Origin: Pseudomonas spelaei
Lineage (GTDB): Bacteria > Pseudomonadota > Gammaproteobacteria > Pseudomonadales > Pseudomonadaceae
Assembly (NCBI RefSeq): GCF_009724245.1
Contig: NZ_WNNK01000034.1
Coordinates: forward strand, 1 to 44,943
Length of the DNA: 44,943 bases
Direction of reading: 5' to 3'
Below the pieces are notes generated by a model. That model ran no database searches and was not told the origin of the DNA. It saw nothing but the letters and a program-made list of their open reading frames with translations. Shown piece after piece: positions 24,722-33,126 of the stretch (the first letter of the stretch is position 1; each line of letters begins with the position of its first letter). The position numbers and the translations under genes are program-made.

Positions 24722-24793
24722 GGTTGCGAGCGCTAAAACTGAATGCCGCTCGGTAGCCGTTCAGTCCGGCCTATACGGCTGTTACAACTGCAC

Positions 24794-25900
24794 TCAGTTT
24801 TTGTGCGGCGCCGGCTGTTGTTGGGTCAAGCAATGAATATTGCCGCCGCCCAGTAACAGCTCACGGCCAGGCACCATCACCACTTCGTGCTGCGGGAACA
24901 GGCCCTGGAGGATTTCCTTGGCACGGCTGTCCAGCGGGTCCTCGAAACTCGGCGCGATGATGCCGCCGTTGACGATCAGGAAGTTGACGTAGGAACCCGC
25001 CAACCGCACGGTCGGATTACGTTCCTGAGTGCCGTCCACCGGATCGACACCGGCACACTCTTCCTCGGTGGCATACAGCGGCCCCGGGATCGGCATTTTA
25101 TGCACTGTGAACGAGCGCCCCTTGGCGTCGGTGCTGCTTTGCAGGACGTCCATGGCTGCGTGGCAGCGGGCATAGTTCGGATCTTGCGGATCGTCAGTCC
25201 AGGCCAGCAACACCTCACCGGGGCGCACGTAGCAGCAGAAGTTATCCACATGGCCGTCGGTTTCGTCGTTGAACAGACCGTCCGGCAGCCAGATGATCTT
25301 ATCCACAGCCAGGTTGGCGCTGAGCACCGCTTCGATCTCGCCGCGATTCAGGTGCGGGTTACGATTGCGGTTGAGCAGGCATTCTTCGGTGGTGATCAGG
25401 GTGCCTTCACCATCGACGTGGATCGAACCGCCTTCCAGCACAAAACCCTCGGTGCGATAACGCGGGCTGCGCTCGATCTCAAGGATCTTGCCGCCGACCT
25501 GGGCATCACGGTTCCACGGCGAATACAGGCCACCGTCAAAACCGCCCCAGGCGTTGAAGTCCCAGTTCACACCACGGACTTCACCGCTGTTATTGATCAC
25601 GAAGGTCGGCCCGGTGTCCCGTACCCACGCATCGTCACTGGACATCTCGACCAGGCGGATATTCGGCACGTCCAGGCGCGCCCGTGCGTTTTCGTACTGA
25701 CCTGCCGAAACCGCCACCGTCACCGGCTCAAAACGCGCGATGGCCTTGGCCACCGCCACGTGAGCGGCCTGCGCCGGCTTGCCGCCCAGGCGCCAGTTGT
25801 CCGGGCGCTCGGGCCAGATCATCCAGGCCTGGGTCTGTGGCGCCCACTCGGCCGGCATGTAGAAGCCGTCGGCGCGAGGCGTGCTGTGCAAGGTGGTCAT
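24794..25900 (-). CDS. aguA: Agmatine deiminase
   Basis: 368 residues. Converts agmatine to N-carbamoylputrescine and ammonia in the cytoplasm, second step of the arginine decarboxylase route to putrescine. The guanidine-modifying fold is evident: PAEWAPQTQAWMIWPERPDNW at residue 15, WVRDTGPTFV, the GFVLEGGSIHVDGEGT block, NDETDGHVDNF with catalytic His, and GGGNIHC with the nucleophile C357. Full length for the family. Begins five bases after the aguB stop, so they are one operon. Confidence 0.95.
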   Translation of the reverse strand: MTTLHSTPRADGFYMPAEWAPQTQAWMIWPERPDNWRLGGKPAQAAHVAVAKAIARFEPVTVAVSAGQYENARARLDVPNIRLVEMSSDDAWVRDTGPTFVINNSGEVRGVNWDFNAWGGFDGGLYSPWNRDAQVGGKILEIERSPRYRTEGFVLEGGSIHVDGEGTLITTEECLLNRNRNPHLNRGEIEAVLSANLAVDKIIWLPDGLFNDETDGHVDNFCCYVRPGEVLLAWTDDPQDPNYARCHAAMDVLQSSTDAKGRSFTVHKMPIPGPLYATEEECAGVDPVDGTQERNPTVRLAGSYVNFLIVNGGIIAPSFEDPLDSRAKEILQGLFPQHEVVMVPGRELLLGGGNIHCLTQQQPAPHKN

Positions 25901-25905
25901 GGCGG

Positions 25906-26784
25906 TCAGGACTCCAGGGAACCGTCGAGGGTCTTCAGCGCGCCGTACAGGTTCGGGCGGCGATCACGGAACGAACCCCAGGCGCTGCGGATATGCTCCA
26001 ACTCGTCGAGGTCGAAGCTGTGCACCAGGATGCCTTCTTCGGTTTCGTTGAGTTCTGCCACCTTCTCGCCAAACTGGTTGGCGATGAACGAGGAGCCGTA
26101 GAAGTCGATGTCGTAGCCGTCCTGCTCTTCGTTGCCAATGCGGTTGCTGGCGATCAGCGGCATCAAGTTGGCACCGGCATGGCCTTGTTGCACGCGCTGC
26201 CAGTGGTCACGGGACGAGATGGTCTTGTCGTGTGGCTCGCTGCCGATGGCGGTCGGGTAGAACAGGATTTCTGCACCTTGCAACGCCATGCTGCGAGCGC
26301 ACTCCGGGAACCACTGATCCCAGCAGATGCCCACGCCGATTTTCGCGTAGCGGGTGTTCCACACCTTGAAGCCGGTGTCGCCCGGGTTGAAGTAGTACTT
26401 CTCGTGGTAGCCAGGGCCGTCCGGGATGTGGCTTTTACGATAAATCCCGAGGTTGGAGCCGTCGGCATCGATGATCGCGATGCTGTTGAAACGCGCGCGG
26501 CCCGCCAGTTCGAAGAAACTGATCGGCAGAACCACCTGCAGCTCCTTGGCGATTTTCTGGAAGTGCTTGATGGCAACGTTGTCTTCAACCGGCGTGGCCA
26601 GTTGCAGGTAATCCGGGTTCGGCTTCTGGCAGAAGTACGGGCTCTCGAACAGCTCCTGGATCAGGATGATCTGCGCGCCTTTGGCAGCGGCCTCACGGAC
26701 CAGCTTTTCAGCGGTCTCGATGTTGGCTTCGAGGTCCCAGGAACAGGCCATCTGGGTAGCGGCGACGGTAACGATACGGCTCAT
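25906..26784 (-). CDS. aguB: N-carbamoylputrescine amidase
   Basis: 292 residues of the nitrilase superfamily. Hydrolyses N-carbamoylputrescine to putrescine, CO2 and ammonia, completing what AguA begins. The Glu-Lys-Cys triad is intact: E44 in LIQELFESPY, K117 in IYRKSHIPDGPGY and C154 in GICWDQWFPE. AGGAGATG precedes the start. First gene of the aguBA operon. In P. aeruginosa a TetR-type repressor gene aguR is adjacent (recalled); none is present here. Confidence 0.95.
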   Translation of the reverse strand: MSRIVTVAATQMACSWDLEANIETAEKLVREAAAKGAQIILIQELFESPYFCQKPNPDYLQLATPVEDNVAIKHFQKIAKELQVVLPISFFELAGRARFNSIAIIDADGSNLGIYRKSHIPDGPGYHEKYYFNPGDTGFKVWNTRYAKIGVGICWDQWFPECARSMALQGAEILFYPTAIGSEPHDKTISSRDHWQRVQQGHAGANLMPLIASNRIGNEEQDGYDIDFYGSSFIANQFGEKVAELNETEEGILVHSFDLDELEHIRSAWGSFRDRRPNLYGALKTLDGSLES

Positions 26785-27110
26785 GAATCATCTCCTGGGC
26801 GGTGGTCAGCGGTCAGGATAGCCGTGACCGATGACAGAAAAGGGAATGCTGGACGCAGTGTATCGCGTCAGGGACGTGAGCGACTTTATAACGGATAAAA
26901 ATCGGCTTTAGAAGCATGCCTTCATCCATTCATCGAAAAATTCTAAAAAAATCCCGATAACAATCGAGTTTAAATCTGAAACACCCTCACCTGTGGGAGC
27001 TGGCTTGCCTACGATAGCGGTGTATCAGGCCCCATAAATGTCAACAGTGAGGCCCTGATCGCGGGCAAGCCCGCTCCCACACTGACGGTGTTTCAATTCC
27101 AGGATTGGGG
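26785..27110. other. 326-base intergenic stretch upstream of aguB
   Basis: Contains the REP pair at 26993-27080 and an A/T-rich segment (26880-26980) suited to the aguB promoter. No gene seen; no aguR. Confidence 0.6.
26993..27080. repeat. REP pair
   Basis: GTGGGAGCTGGCTTGCCTAC at 26993-27012 opposes GCGGGCAAGCCCGCTCCCAC at 27061-27080, with CAGGCCC/GGGCCT-like arms inside. Two different REP subtypes face each other. Confidence 0.8.
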
Positions 27111-30020
27111 TTAGAGCCCCTCATCCAACACCTTCGACAGCATGTCGACAAAGAAATCCACACTCTGCCGGGAGGTGACCATCGGCGGCTTGATCTTGAG
27201 GATGTTCAGGTAATCCCCGGTCGGCTGCATGAAAATCCCCAGCTCCCGCAGGCGATCACACAGCAACGTGGTTTCTTCGGTCGCGGGCTCCAGGGTTTCG
27301 TGGTTACGGATCAGCTCCAGCCCCAGATAAAACCCGGAACCGTGCACCGCCCCCACCAATGGATGCCGTTCGATCAGCGCCTCCAGCCGCGCCTTGAAAT
27401 GCCCACCCACCACCTGGGCGTTTTCCCAGAGTTTCTCCTCCTCCATGACATCCAGCACCGCCATGCCAATCCGGCAACTGACCGGGCTGCCGCCTGATGA
27501 GGAGAAGAAGTAACCCTCGGCCTCCAGGGCCTCGGCGATTTCCCGACGGGTGATCACCGCCCCCAAAGGCTGGCCATTGCCCATGCCCTTGGCCATGGTG
27601 ATGATGTCCGGCACCACGCCTTGCTCTTCAAAGCCCCAGAAGAAGTGCCCCATGCGCCCGTAGCCGACTTGCACCTCATCGGCGATACACACTCCGCCTT
27701 GCGCCCGAACCAGGCCATACACCTGCTGCAAATAGCCCGGCGGCAGGGAAATCCCACCGGCATTGCCATACACCGGCTCGCAGATGAAGCCCGCCAGTTG
27801 GCGGTTCTGCGCGGCAATTTTTGCCAGGTTGTGCTCGACGCTACGCACGTAGTCCGGTGCGCTGTCCGGGCCACGGAACTCACCGCGATAGGTATTGGGC
27901 GCGGTCACCGGATGCACCCAGTCCGGACGGCTGCTCAAGGCCTGGGGGTTGTCGGCAATCGAGGTGGAGACTGCATCAGCGGCCACCGACCAGCCGTGAT
28001 ACGCCTCCAGCACACTGAGCATGTCGCGCCCGCCGCTGTAGGCCCAGGCCAGGCGGATCGCCAGGTCATTGGCCTCGGTGCCGCTGTTGACCAGGAACAC
28101 CCGGTCCATGGAGTCCGGCGCCAGCGCCAGCAGCCGCTCGGAAAACTCGGCAATCGCCGCATAGTGGAAACGCGAGTTGGTGTTGAGCAACGACCATTGC
28201 CGCGCTGCCACCGCCGCCATGCGCGGATGGCCATGGCCAAGCACCGCGACGTTATTGAGCATGTCCAGGTAGGAACGGCCCTGCATGTCGATCAGGTGGT
28301 TGCGCCAGCCACGTTCGATACGCGGCGGGTCAACGTAATAGTGTTTCTGTGAGCGGGCAAAGCTGGCATCACGCCGGGCCAGCAAGGCCTCGGGGTCCAA
28401 CTCGGGCTGCGCATCGCAGGCCAGCCCCAGCAACGCCGCTGGCGACGGGCACAGCGCTTGCCACGCCAGCGCGCGGGACGGCGTGCAGAATAACGGTGGC
28501 ATCACATCGGCACGACACAGCTGCACCGTCAGGGCACCGCCAGTCTCGCCCAGCACCTGGCCTTTAAGCACCGCCGCACCCGACTGCAACAAGCCTTTGA
28601 CACCCCACAACCGCACGCTCAACTGTGCGCTGTGCAGGTTTAACGCACCATCAGCGCCAGTGTGCAGTGTGCCGGCGAATGGCGCCTCAACCGTGGTGCC
28701 CTGCGGCACCCGCAGCTCCACATGCAGCGGGAACGTCTCGGGCGCTTCAAAACTGTCCACCTGGGTGCGGGACAAACGATATTGCCCATACCGGCTGGCC
28801 GCCAGCCCGTGAGCCACCGCAGCCTCCTGCAGCAACTGCTGATCGATCCCGGCCTGCTCCCAGTTGCCCGCTTCAAAATGCGGACTCAGTACCCCCAGAT
28901 CGATCAACGCAAACTCGCGCCCCACCAAGCCCGGCAACAACGGCGCAAAGCCCTCACTGGCAACAGGCGGCAAACCGCTGCCAACGCAGGTCAGGATCGC
29001 GGCTTCCATCAACTCAAAGGGAACAGAAGTGGCAACGTGGAAAATTTCCCACTCATGCTCGGCGTTTTTCAGCAGGTACGGGCTGGCAGGATCCAGACGC
29101 TGCTGCTGTTCGCTGCTGAGCACCAGCACCACCGCCCGGGCGACAATCAACGGCCACAGCACCTGCAACTCTTCCGGTTGCAGTGGATTGACGGCGTGAT
29201 AGGCCTGGATCGCCGGCAAGATCGCAAACGGGTCACCTTCGGCATGGTGCAGCAGCGCGGCGCACGTCACGGACAAGTCAGCAACCCGCCAAGTGTGTAC
29301 CAGATCACCAAAGTCGATCACACCCTGGATTTGCCAGTGGCGCTGCTCGTCACGCTGCCAGACTACGTTGTCATCGGTGATGTCCATGTGCACCGCCTGC
29401 CGGGGCAGCCGTTCGGCCAACGGGCGTACCCGTTGCTCAGCCTGCGCCGCCATCTGCTCGATCAATGCCCGGTGCGGCAGGTTTTCGAGGGTCGACAATA
29501 AGTAGTGAATCAACTCGTTGGCGTGGCGCGGGTCCCATTGCAGGGTGCGTTCAAGGCCCGGATGAGTGAAGTTGGCCAGCGCCAGGTTCATCTGCCCGCA
29601 GAGCCGCCCAAAACCCGCGATCACCTCACGCCCCAGATGCGGCAGGTGGGTCAGCGGCTGGCCGTCGATATAGTCAAGCAACCGCAAGTGCACGGTTTGC
29701 CCGTCAACCGCCACCGTCAGCAGTTCTTCGCCATTGAGGGCAGGCATCACTTTGGGCACCCGCGTGCGTGGTTGCCCTTGCAGGTGCTTGAGGGCGGCGT
29801 GCTGGGCCTGAAGCTCGACCGCGTCGTAGTCACCCCGGCAGATCTTCAGGACAAACCGGCCACGGTCACTGTCGACCCGATAATTGAGGTCTTGCTGGCT
29901 ACCCAAAGACTGCAACGCCCCGGTGAGGTCGTAATGCTGCTCAAGCAACTGTAACGCCAGCTCAGGCCCGATTTTCGGGCACGGCAGACTGGCGCGGTGA
30001 ATCAACGTGGCGAGCAACAT
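27111..30020 (-). CDS. APH-type kinase / class III aminotransferase-fold fusion
   Basis: 969 residues from the ATG at 30020, with AAGGGG upstream. Residues 1-320 are an aminoglycoside/choline-kinase-type phosphotransferase: HMDITDDNVVW (catalytic loop) and GVIDFGDL (metal-binding Asp). Residues about 430-560 form a beta-rich linker resembling an M23/lipoyl-type barrel (GTTVEAPFAGTLH). The last 430 residues are a class III PLP enzyme: NSGTEANDLAIRLA, CIADEVQVGYGRMG, and the Schiff-base lysine in DIITMAKGMGNGQPLG. Separately encoded human relatives are hydroxylysine kinase and the phospho-lyases of phosphoethanolamine and phosphohydroxylysine, so a kinase-then-phospholyase on an amino alcohol is likely. 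Substrate not shown. Confidence 0.9.
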   Translation of the reverse strand: MLLATLIHRASLPCPKIGPELALQLLEQHYDLTGALQSLGSQQDLNYRVDSDRGRFVLKICRGDYDAVELQAQHAALKHLQGQPRTRVPKVMPALNGEELLTVAVDGQTVHLRLLDYIDGQPLTHLPHLGREVIAGFGRLCGQMNLALANFTHPGLERTLQWDPRHANELIHYLLSTLENLPHRALIEQMAAQAEQRVRPLAERLPRQAVHMDITDDNVVWQRDEQRHWQIQGVIDFGDLVHTWRVADLSVTCAALLHHAEGDPFAILPAIQAYHAVNPLQPEELQVLWPLIVARAVVLVLSSEQQQRLDPASPYLLKNAEHEWEIFHVATSVPFELMEAAILTCVGSGLPPVASEGFAPLLPGLVGREFALIDLGVLSPHFEAGNWEQAGIDQQLLQEAAVAHGLAASRYGQYRLSRTQVDSFEAPETFPLHVELRVPQGTTVEAPFAGTLHTGADGALNLHSAQLSVRLWGVKGLLQSGAAVLKGQVLGETGGALTVQLCRADVMPPLFCTPSRALAWQALCPSPAALLGLACDAQPELDPEALLARRDASFARSQKHYYVDPPRIERGWRNHLIDMQGRSYLDMLNNVAVLGHGHPRMAAVAARQWSLLNTNSRFHYAAIAEFSERLLALAPDSMDRVFLVNSGTEANDLAIRLAWAYSGGRDMLSVLEAYHGWSVAADAVSTSIADNPQALSSRPDWVHPVTAPNTYRGEFRGPDSAPDYVRSVEHNLAKIAAQNRQLAGFICEPVYGNAGGISLPPGYLQQVYGLVRAQGGVCIADEVQVGYGRMGHFFWGFEEQGVVPDIITMAKGMGNGQPLGAVITRREIAEALEAEGYFFSSSGGSPVSCRIGMAVLDVMEEEKLWENAQVVGGHFKARLEALIERHPLVGAVHGSGFYLGLELIRNHETLEPATEETTLLCDRLRELGIFMQPTGDYLNILKIKPPMVTSRQSVDFFVDMLSKVLDEGL

Positions 30021-30163
30021 GTGACGACCCCTTGGTGTTTTTATCAGGCGCTTATATCGCCACTGTTGCCAGGTGTTGCGCAACCCCCCTTGCACCGCTC
30101 CGCCCCACCACTCAAGCTATGCACCATTCACTTACTGCCCGTCCAAGGAAAAAGGCCTCTGAC

Positions 30164-31246
30164 ATGCGCATTCTCATTACCGGCGGCGCCGGATTTATCG
30201 GCTCGGCACTGGTCCGTCACCTGATTGAAAACACCGAGCATGAAGTGCTCAACCTCGACAAGCTGACCTACGCCGGCAACCTTGAGTCGCTGGCCAGCAT
30301 CGCGACCAATACCCGCTATGAGTTCGTCCAGGCCGATATTATCGACCAGGCCGCCGTCAGCGCCGTGTTGGCGCGCTTTGAGCCTCACGCGATCATGCAC
30401 CTGGCGGCCGAGTCCCATGTCGACCGTTCCATCGATGGTCCATCGGACTTCATCCAGACCAACATTGTCGGCACCTACAGCCTGTTGGAGGCCACACGCG
30501 CCTACTGGCAGACGCTGGAAGAACCGGCGAAAAGCGCGTTCCGCTTCCACCACATCTCCACCGATGAGGTGTACGGCGACCTGCACGGCGTCGACGACCT
30601 GTTCACCGAAACCACGCCTTATGCGCCAAGCTCGCCGTACTCCGCCAGCAAGGCGGCGTCCGACCACCTGGTCCGCGCCTGGCAGCGCACTTATGGTCTG
30701 CCGGTGCTGCTGACCAACTGCTCGAACAACTACGGGCCATTCCACTTCCCGGAGAAGTTGATTCCCCTGGTGATCCTCAACGCCCTGGCCGGCAAACCGC
30801 TGCCGGTCTACGGTGATGGCCTGCAGGTACGTGATTGGCTGTTCGTCGAAGATCACGCCCGCGCGCTGTTCAAAGTCGTGACTGAAGGTGTAGTGGGCGA
30901 GACCTACAATATCGGCGGCCACAACGAGCAGAAGAACATCGACGTGGTTCGTGGTATCTGCGCCCTGCTGGAGGAACTGGCACCTCAGCGCCCGGCCGGC
31001 GTTGCGCAATTTTCTGACCTGATCACCTTCGTCAAGGATCGCCCGGGCCACGACCAGCGCTACGCGATCGATGCCAGCAAGATCGAGCGGGAATTGGGCT
31101 GGGTGCCTGAGGAAACGTTTGAAACAGGGCTGCGCAAAACCGTGCAGTGGTACCTCGATAACCTCGAATGGTGCAACCGGGTTCAGGACGGCAGCTATCA
31201 AGGCGAGCGATTGGGCGCCAGCGATTCGAAAGATCTGATCGCCTGA
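30164..31246 (+). CDS. rmlB: dTDP-glucose 4,6-dehydratase
   Basis: 360 residues starting at MRILITGGAGFIGSALVRHL, after a ribosome site AAGG; the upstream part of the frame is not translated. NAD-binding TGGAGFIG, the HHISTDEVYGDL active-site segment (Thr-Asp-Glu) and the YSASK pair are all RmlB hallmarks. It makes dTDP-4-keto-6-deoxyglucose, the second step toward dTDP-L-rhamnose and related sugars for lipopolysaccharide. It is alone: rmlD, rmlA and rmlC do not follow, and the next gene is dctB after 62 bases. Confidence 0.95.
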   Translation: MRILITGGAGFIGSALVRHLIENTEHEVLNLDKLTYAGNLESLASIATNTRYEFVQADIIDQAAVSAVLARFEPHAIMHLAAESHVDRSIDGPSDFIQTNIVGTYSLLEATRAYWQTLEEPAKSAFRFHHISTDEVYGDLHGVDDLFTETTPYAPSSPYSASKAASDHLVRAWQRTYGLPVLLTNCSNNYGPFHFPEKLIPLVILNALAGKPLPVYGDGLQVRDWLFVEDHARALFKVVTEGVVGETYNIGGHNEQKNIDVVRGICALLEELAPQRPAGVAQFSDLITFVKDRPGHDQRYAIDASKIERELGWVPEETFETGLRKTVQWYLDNLEWCNRVQDGSYQGERLGASDSKDLIA

Positions 31247-31286
31247 CGAAACCGGCAGTTCCGATACCTGCCCAGGCCTGGGCATA

Positions 31287-31310
31287 ATGCGCCTGTACCC
31301 ACAGGCGCAT
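31287..31310 (+). promoter_or_regulatory. Palindrome over the dctB start codon
   Basis: ATGCGCCTGT (31287-31296), loop ACCC, ACAGGCGCAT (31301-31310): a perfect 10-bp inverted repeat whose right arm contains the first two bases of the dctB ATG. CATAAT at 31283-31288 could be a -10 element, in which case the palindrome lies at the transcription start as DNA operator. If transcribed in full it would instead hide the start codon. Confidence 0.5.
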
Positions 31311-33126
31311 GACTCTGATGACTCCACCCCTTCCGCGAAGACCCCGCTGGCGCAGCCTGGCGTTGCTGGCCCTGTGCCTGGCGCCGCTGCTGTGGCCACT
31401 GGAGCACTTGGCCGAGCGCTATTACCGCAGTGAACTGGCCGGGCAGAACCGCCAGACCCTCGACCTGTACGTCGCCAACCTGCTGGGCACCCTGCACCGC
31501 TACGAAGTACTGCCACAAATCCTGGGGGATCTGCCGGCGCTGCGCACCGCCCTGGACGCCCCCTCCGTCAGCACCAACCTGGCCAACGCCAACCTGTTGC
31601 TCAAAGACGTTGCCGCCCAGGCCGGCGTGGAAGTGATGTACCTGATGGACACCACCGGCAAGACCCTGGCCGCGTCCAACTGGGACAAACAAGACAGTTT
31701 CGTGGGGCGTAATTTTTCCTTCCGTCCCTATTTCAGCGAAGCCATGGCCGGGCGTCTGGGGCGCTTCTTTGGCCTGGGGACCACCTCGGCCAAACGCGGC
31801 TACTTCTTTGCCGCCGCAGTGCGTGACGGCGACAAGATCATTGGAGTGCTGGTGGTCAAGGTCGACCTGGATCACACCGAAAGCCTGTGGGGTAAAACCC
31901 CGGAACAGTTGCTGGTGACCGACCATAACGGCGTGGTGATCCTGACTTCGCGTGCGCAATGGCGGTTCCGCGCCACCCGGCCGCTGACCGAAGAAGAACG
32001 CCAAGCCATCATCGCCATCCAGCCCTACCCGACCCGCGATCCGCAGCCGTTGAACCTCAGCACCACGGCCTGGCTGCGCCAATCCACGGAAATTGCGGAA
32101 ACCGGCTGGAACGTCGAGATTCTCGCGCCACGCACCTTGATCAACCGCCCGGTACGCACGGTGGTCGCCGTCGGCGGTGCAGCCCTGCTGGTGGTAATGC
32201 TGTTGCTCGGCCTGATGATGCAGCGCCGTCGCCACTACCTGGAGCGCATCGCCTTCGAAGCCAAGGCCCGGCGCGAGCTGGAAATGCGTGTGGCCGAACG
32301 GACCAGCGATCTGGAAGGCCTGAACCGCCGCTTGAAGCAGGAAGTGCTGGAGCGCGAAACGGCCCAGCAGGAATTGGTGCGAGCCCAGGACGACCTGGTG
32401 CAGGCGGGCAAACTGTCGGCCCTGGGCACCATGTCGGCGAGTATCAGCCACGAACTCAATCAACCGCTGGCCGCGATCCGCAGCTACGCGGAAAACGCCG
32501 AAATTCTCCTCGACCACCAACGGACCGACGACGCCCGGGGCAACCTCAAGTTGATCAGCGAGTTGACCGGGCGCATGGCTTCAATCATCGCCCACTTGCG
32601 CGCCTTTGCCCGGCGCGACCGCCATGCGCCGGAAAGTGTCGCCCTACAACCTGCCCTGGACGATGCCCTGGCCCTGCTGGCCAAACGTCGGCGGGCCATG
32701 GAAGTCGAGTTGATCCGCGACTTGCCGGAGGCGACCTTGTGGGTGGCGGCCGGCGAAACCCGTCTGCGCCAAGTGCTGGGCAACCTGCTGGCCAATGCGC
32801 TCGACGCGCTGACCGAAAAAGGCCCGCCGCGTAAACTCTGGCTGAGTGCCGAAACCACCGAACAAGGCGTCAACCTGTACATTCGCGACAACGGACCAGG
32901 CTTTTGCATGGAAGCCCTGGGCCGTGCCAGTGAGCCGTTCTACACCACCAAGACCCGCACCCAGGGCCTGGGGTTGGGCCTGGCGATCTGCGACACCTTG
33001 ATGCGCGCCTTTGGCGGTGAACTGCTGTTCTCCAACCACCGCGAAGGCGGCGCGCTGTTAACCTTGAAACTGCGCGCCGGGGCACCGGGCGTCAGTCTGC
33101 AACCGTCCGAGGACCGCAGTGTATGA
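31309..33126 (+). CDS. dctB: C4-dicarboxylate sensor histidine kinase
   Basis: 605 residues. Two membrane segments (about 17-36 and 284-304) enclose a periplasmic double-PDC sensor; NFSFRPYFSEAMAG ... GTTSAKRGYFFAAAV is the typical DctB ligand region. A coiled coil (residues 310-365) leads to the phosphorylated H381 in SASISHELNQPLAAIRSYAEN, then the N box (NLLANALDAL), G1 (DNGPGF) and G2 (GLGLGLAIC). It senses succinate, fumarate or malate and phosphorylates DctD. The first ATG (31309) or that at 31318 could be used; neither has a clear ribosome site. Stop overlaps dctD (ATGA). Confidence 0.9.
   Translation: MTLMTPPLPRRPRWRSLALLALCLAPLLWPLEHLAERYYRSELAGQNRQTLDLYVANLLGTLHRYEVLPQILGDLPALRTALDAPSVSTNLANANLLLKDVAAQAGVEVMYLMDTTGKTLAASNWDKQDSFVGRNFSFRPYFSEAMAGRLGRFFGLGTTSAKRGYFFAAAVRDGDKIIGVLVVKVDLDHTESLWGKTPEQLLVTDHNGVVILTSRAQWRFRATRPLTEEERQAIIAIQPYPTRDPQPLNLSTTAWLRQSTEIAETGWNVEILAPRTLINRPVRTVVAVGGAALLVVMLLLGLMMQRRRHYLERIAFEAKARRELEMRVAERTSDLEGLNRRLKQEVLERETAQQELVRAQDDLVQAGKLSALGTMSASISHELNQPLAAIRSYAENAEILLDHQRTDDARGNLKLISELTGRMASIIAHLRAFARRDRHAPESVALQPALDDALALLAKRRRAMEVELIRDLPEATLWVAAGETRLRQVLGNLLANALDALTEKGPPRKLWLSAETTEQGVNLYIRDNGPGFCMEALGRASEPFYTTKTRTQGLGLGLAICDTLMRAFGGELLFSNHREGGALLTLKLRAGAPGVSLQPSEDRSV

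Noticed and set aside
24887..26898. Two 404-codon plus-strand frames opposite aguA and aguB
   Set aside because: Both are complements of well-recognised enzymes with intact active sites.
30128..32520. Two minus-strand frames of 440-462 codons over rmlB and dctB
   Set aside because: Shadows of strongly supported plus-strand genes; low-complexity His/Gln-rich translation typical of antisense reading.
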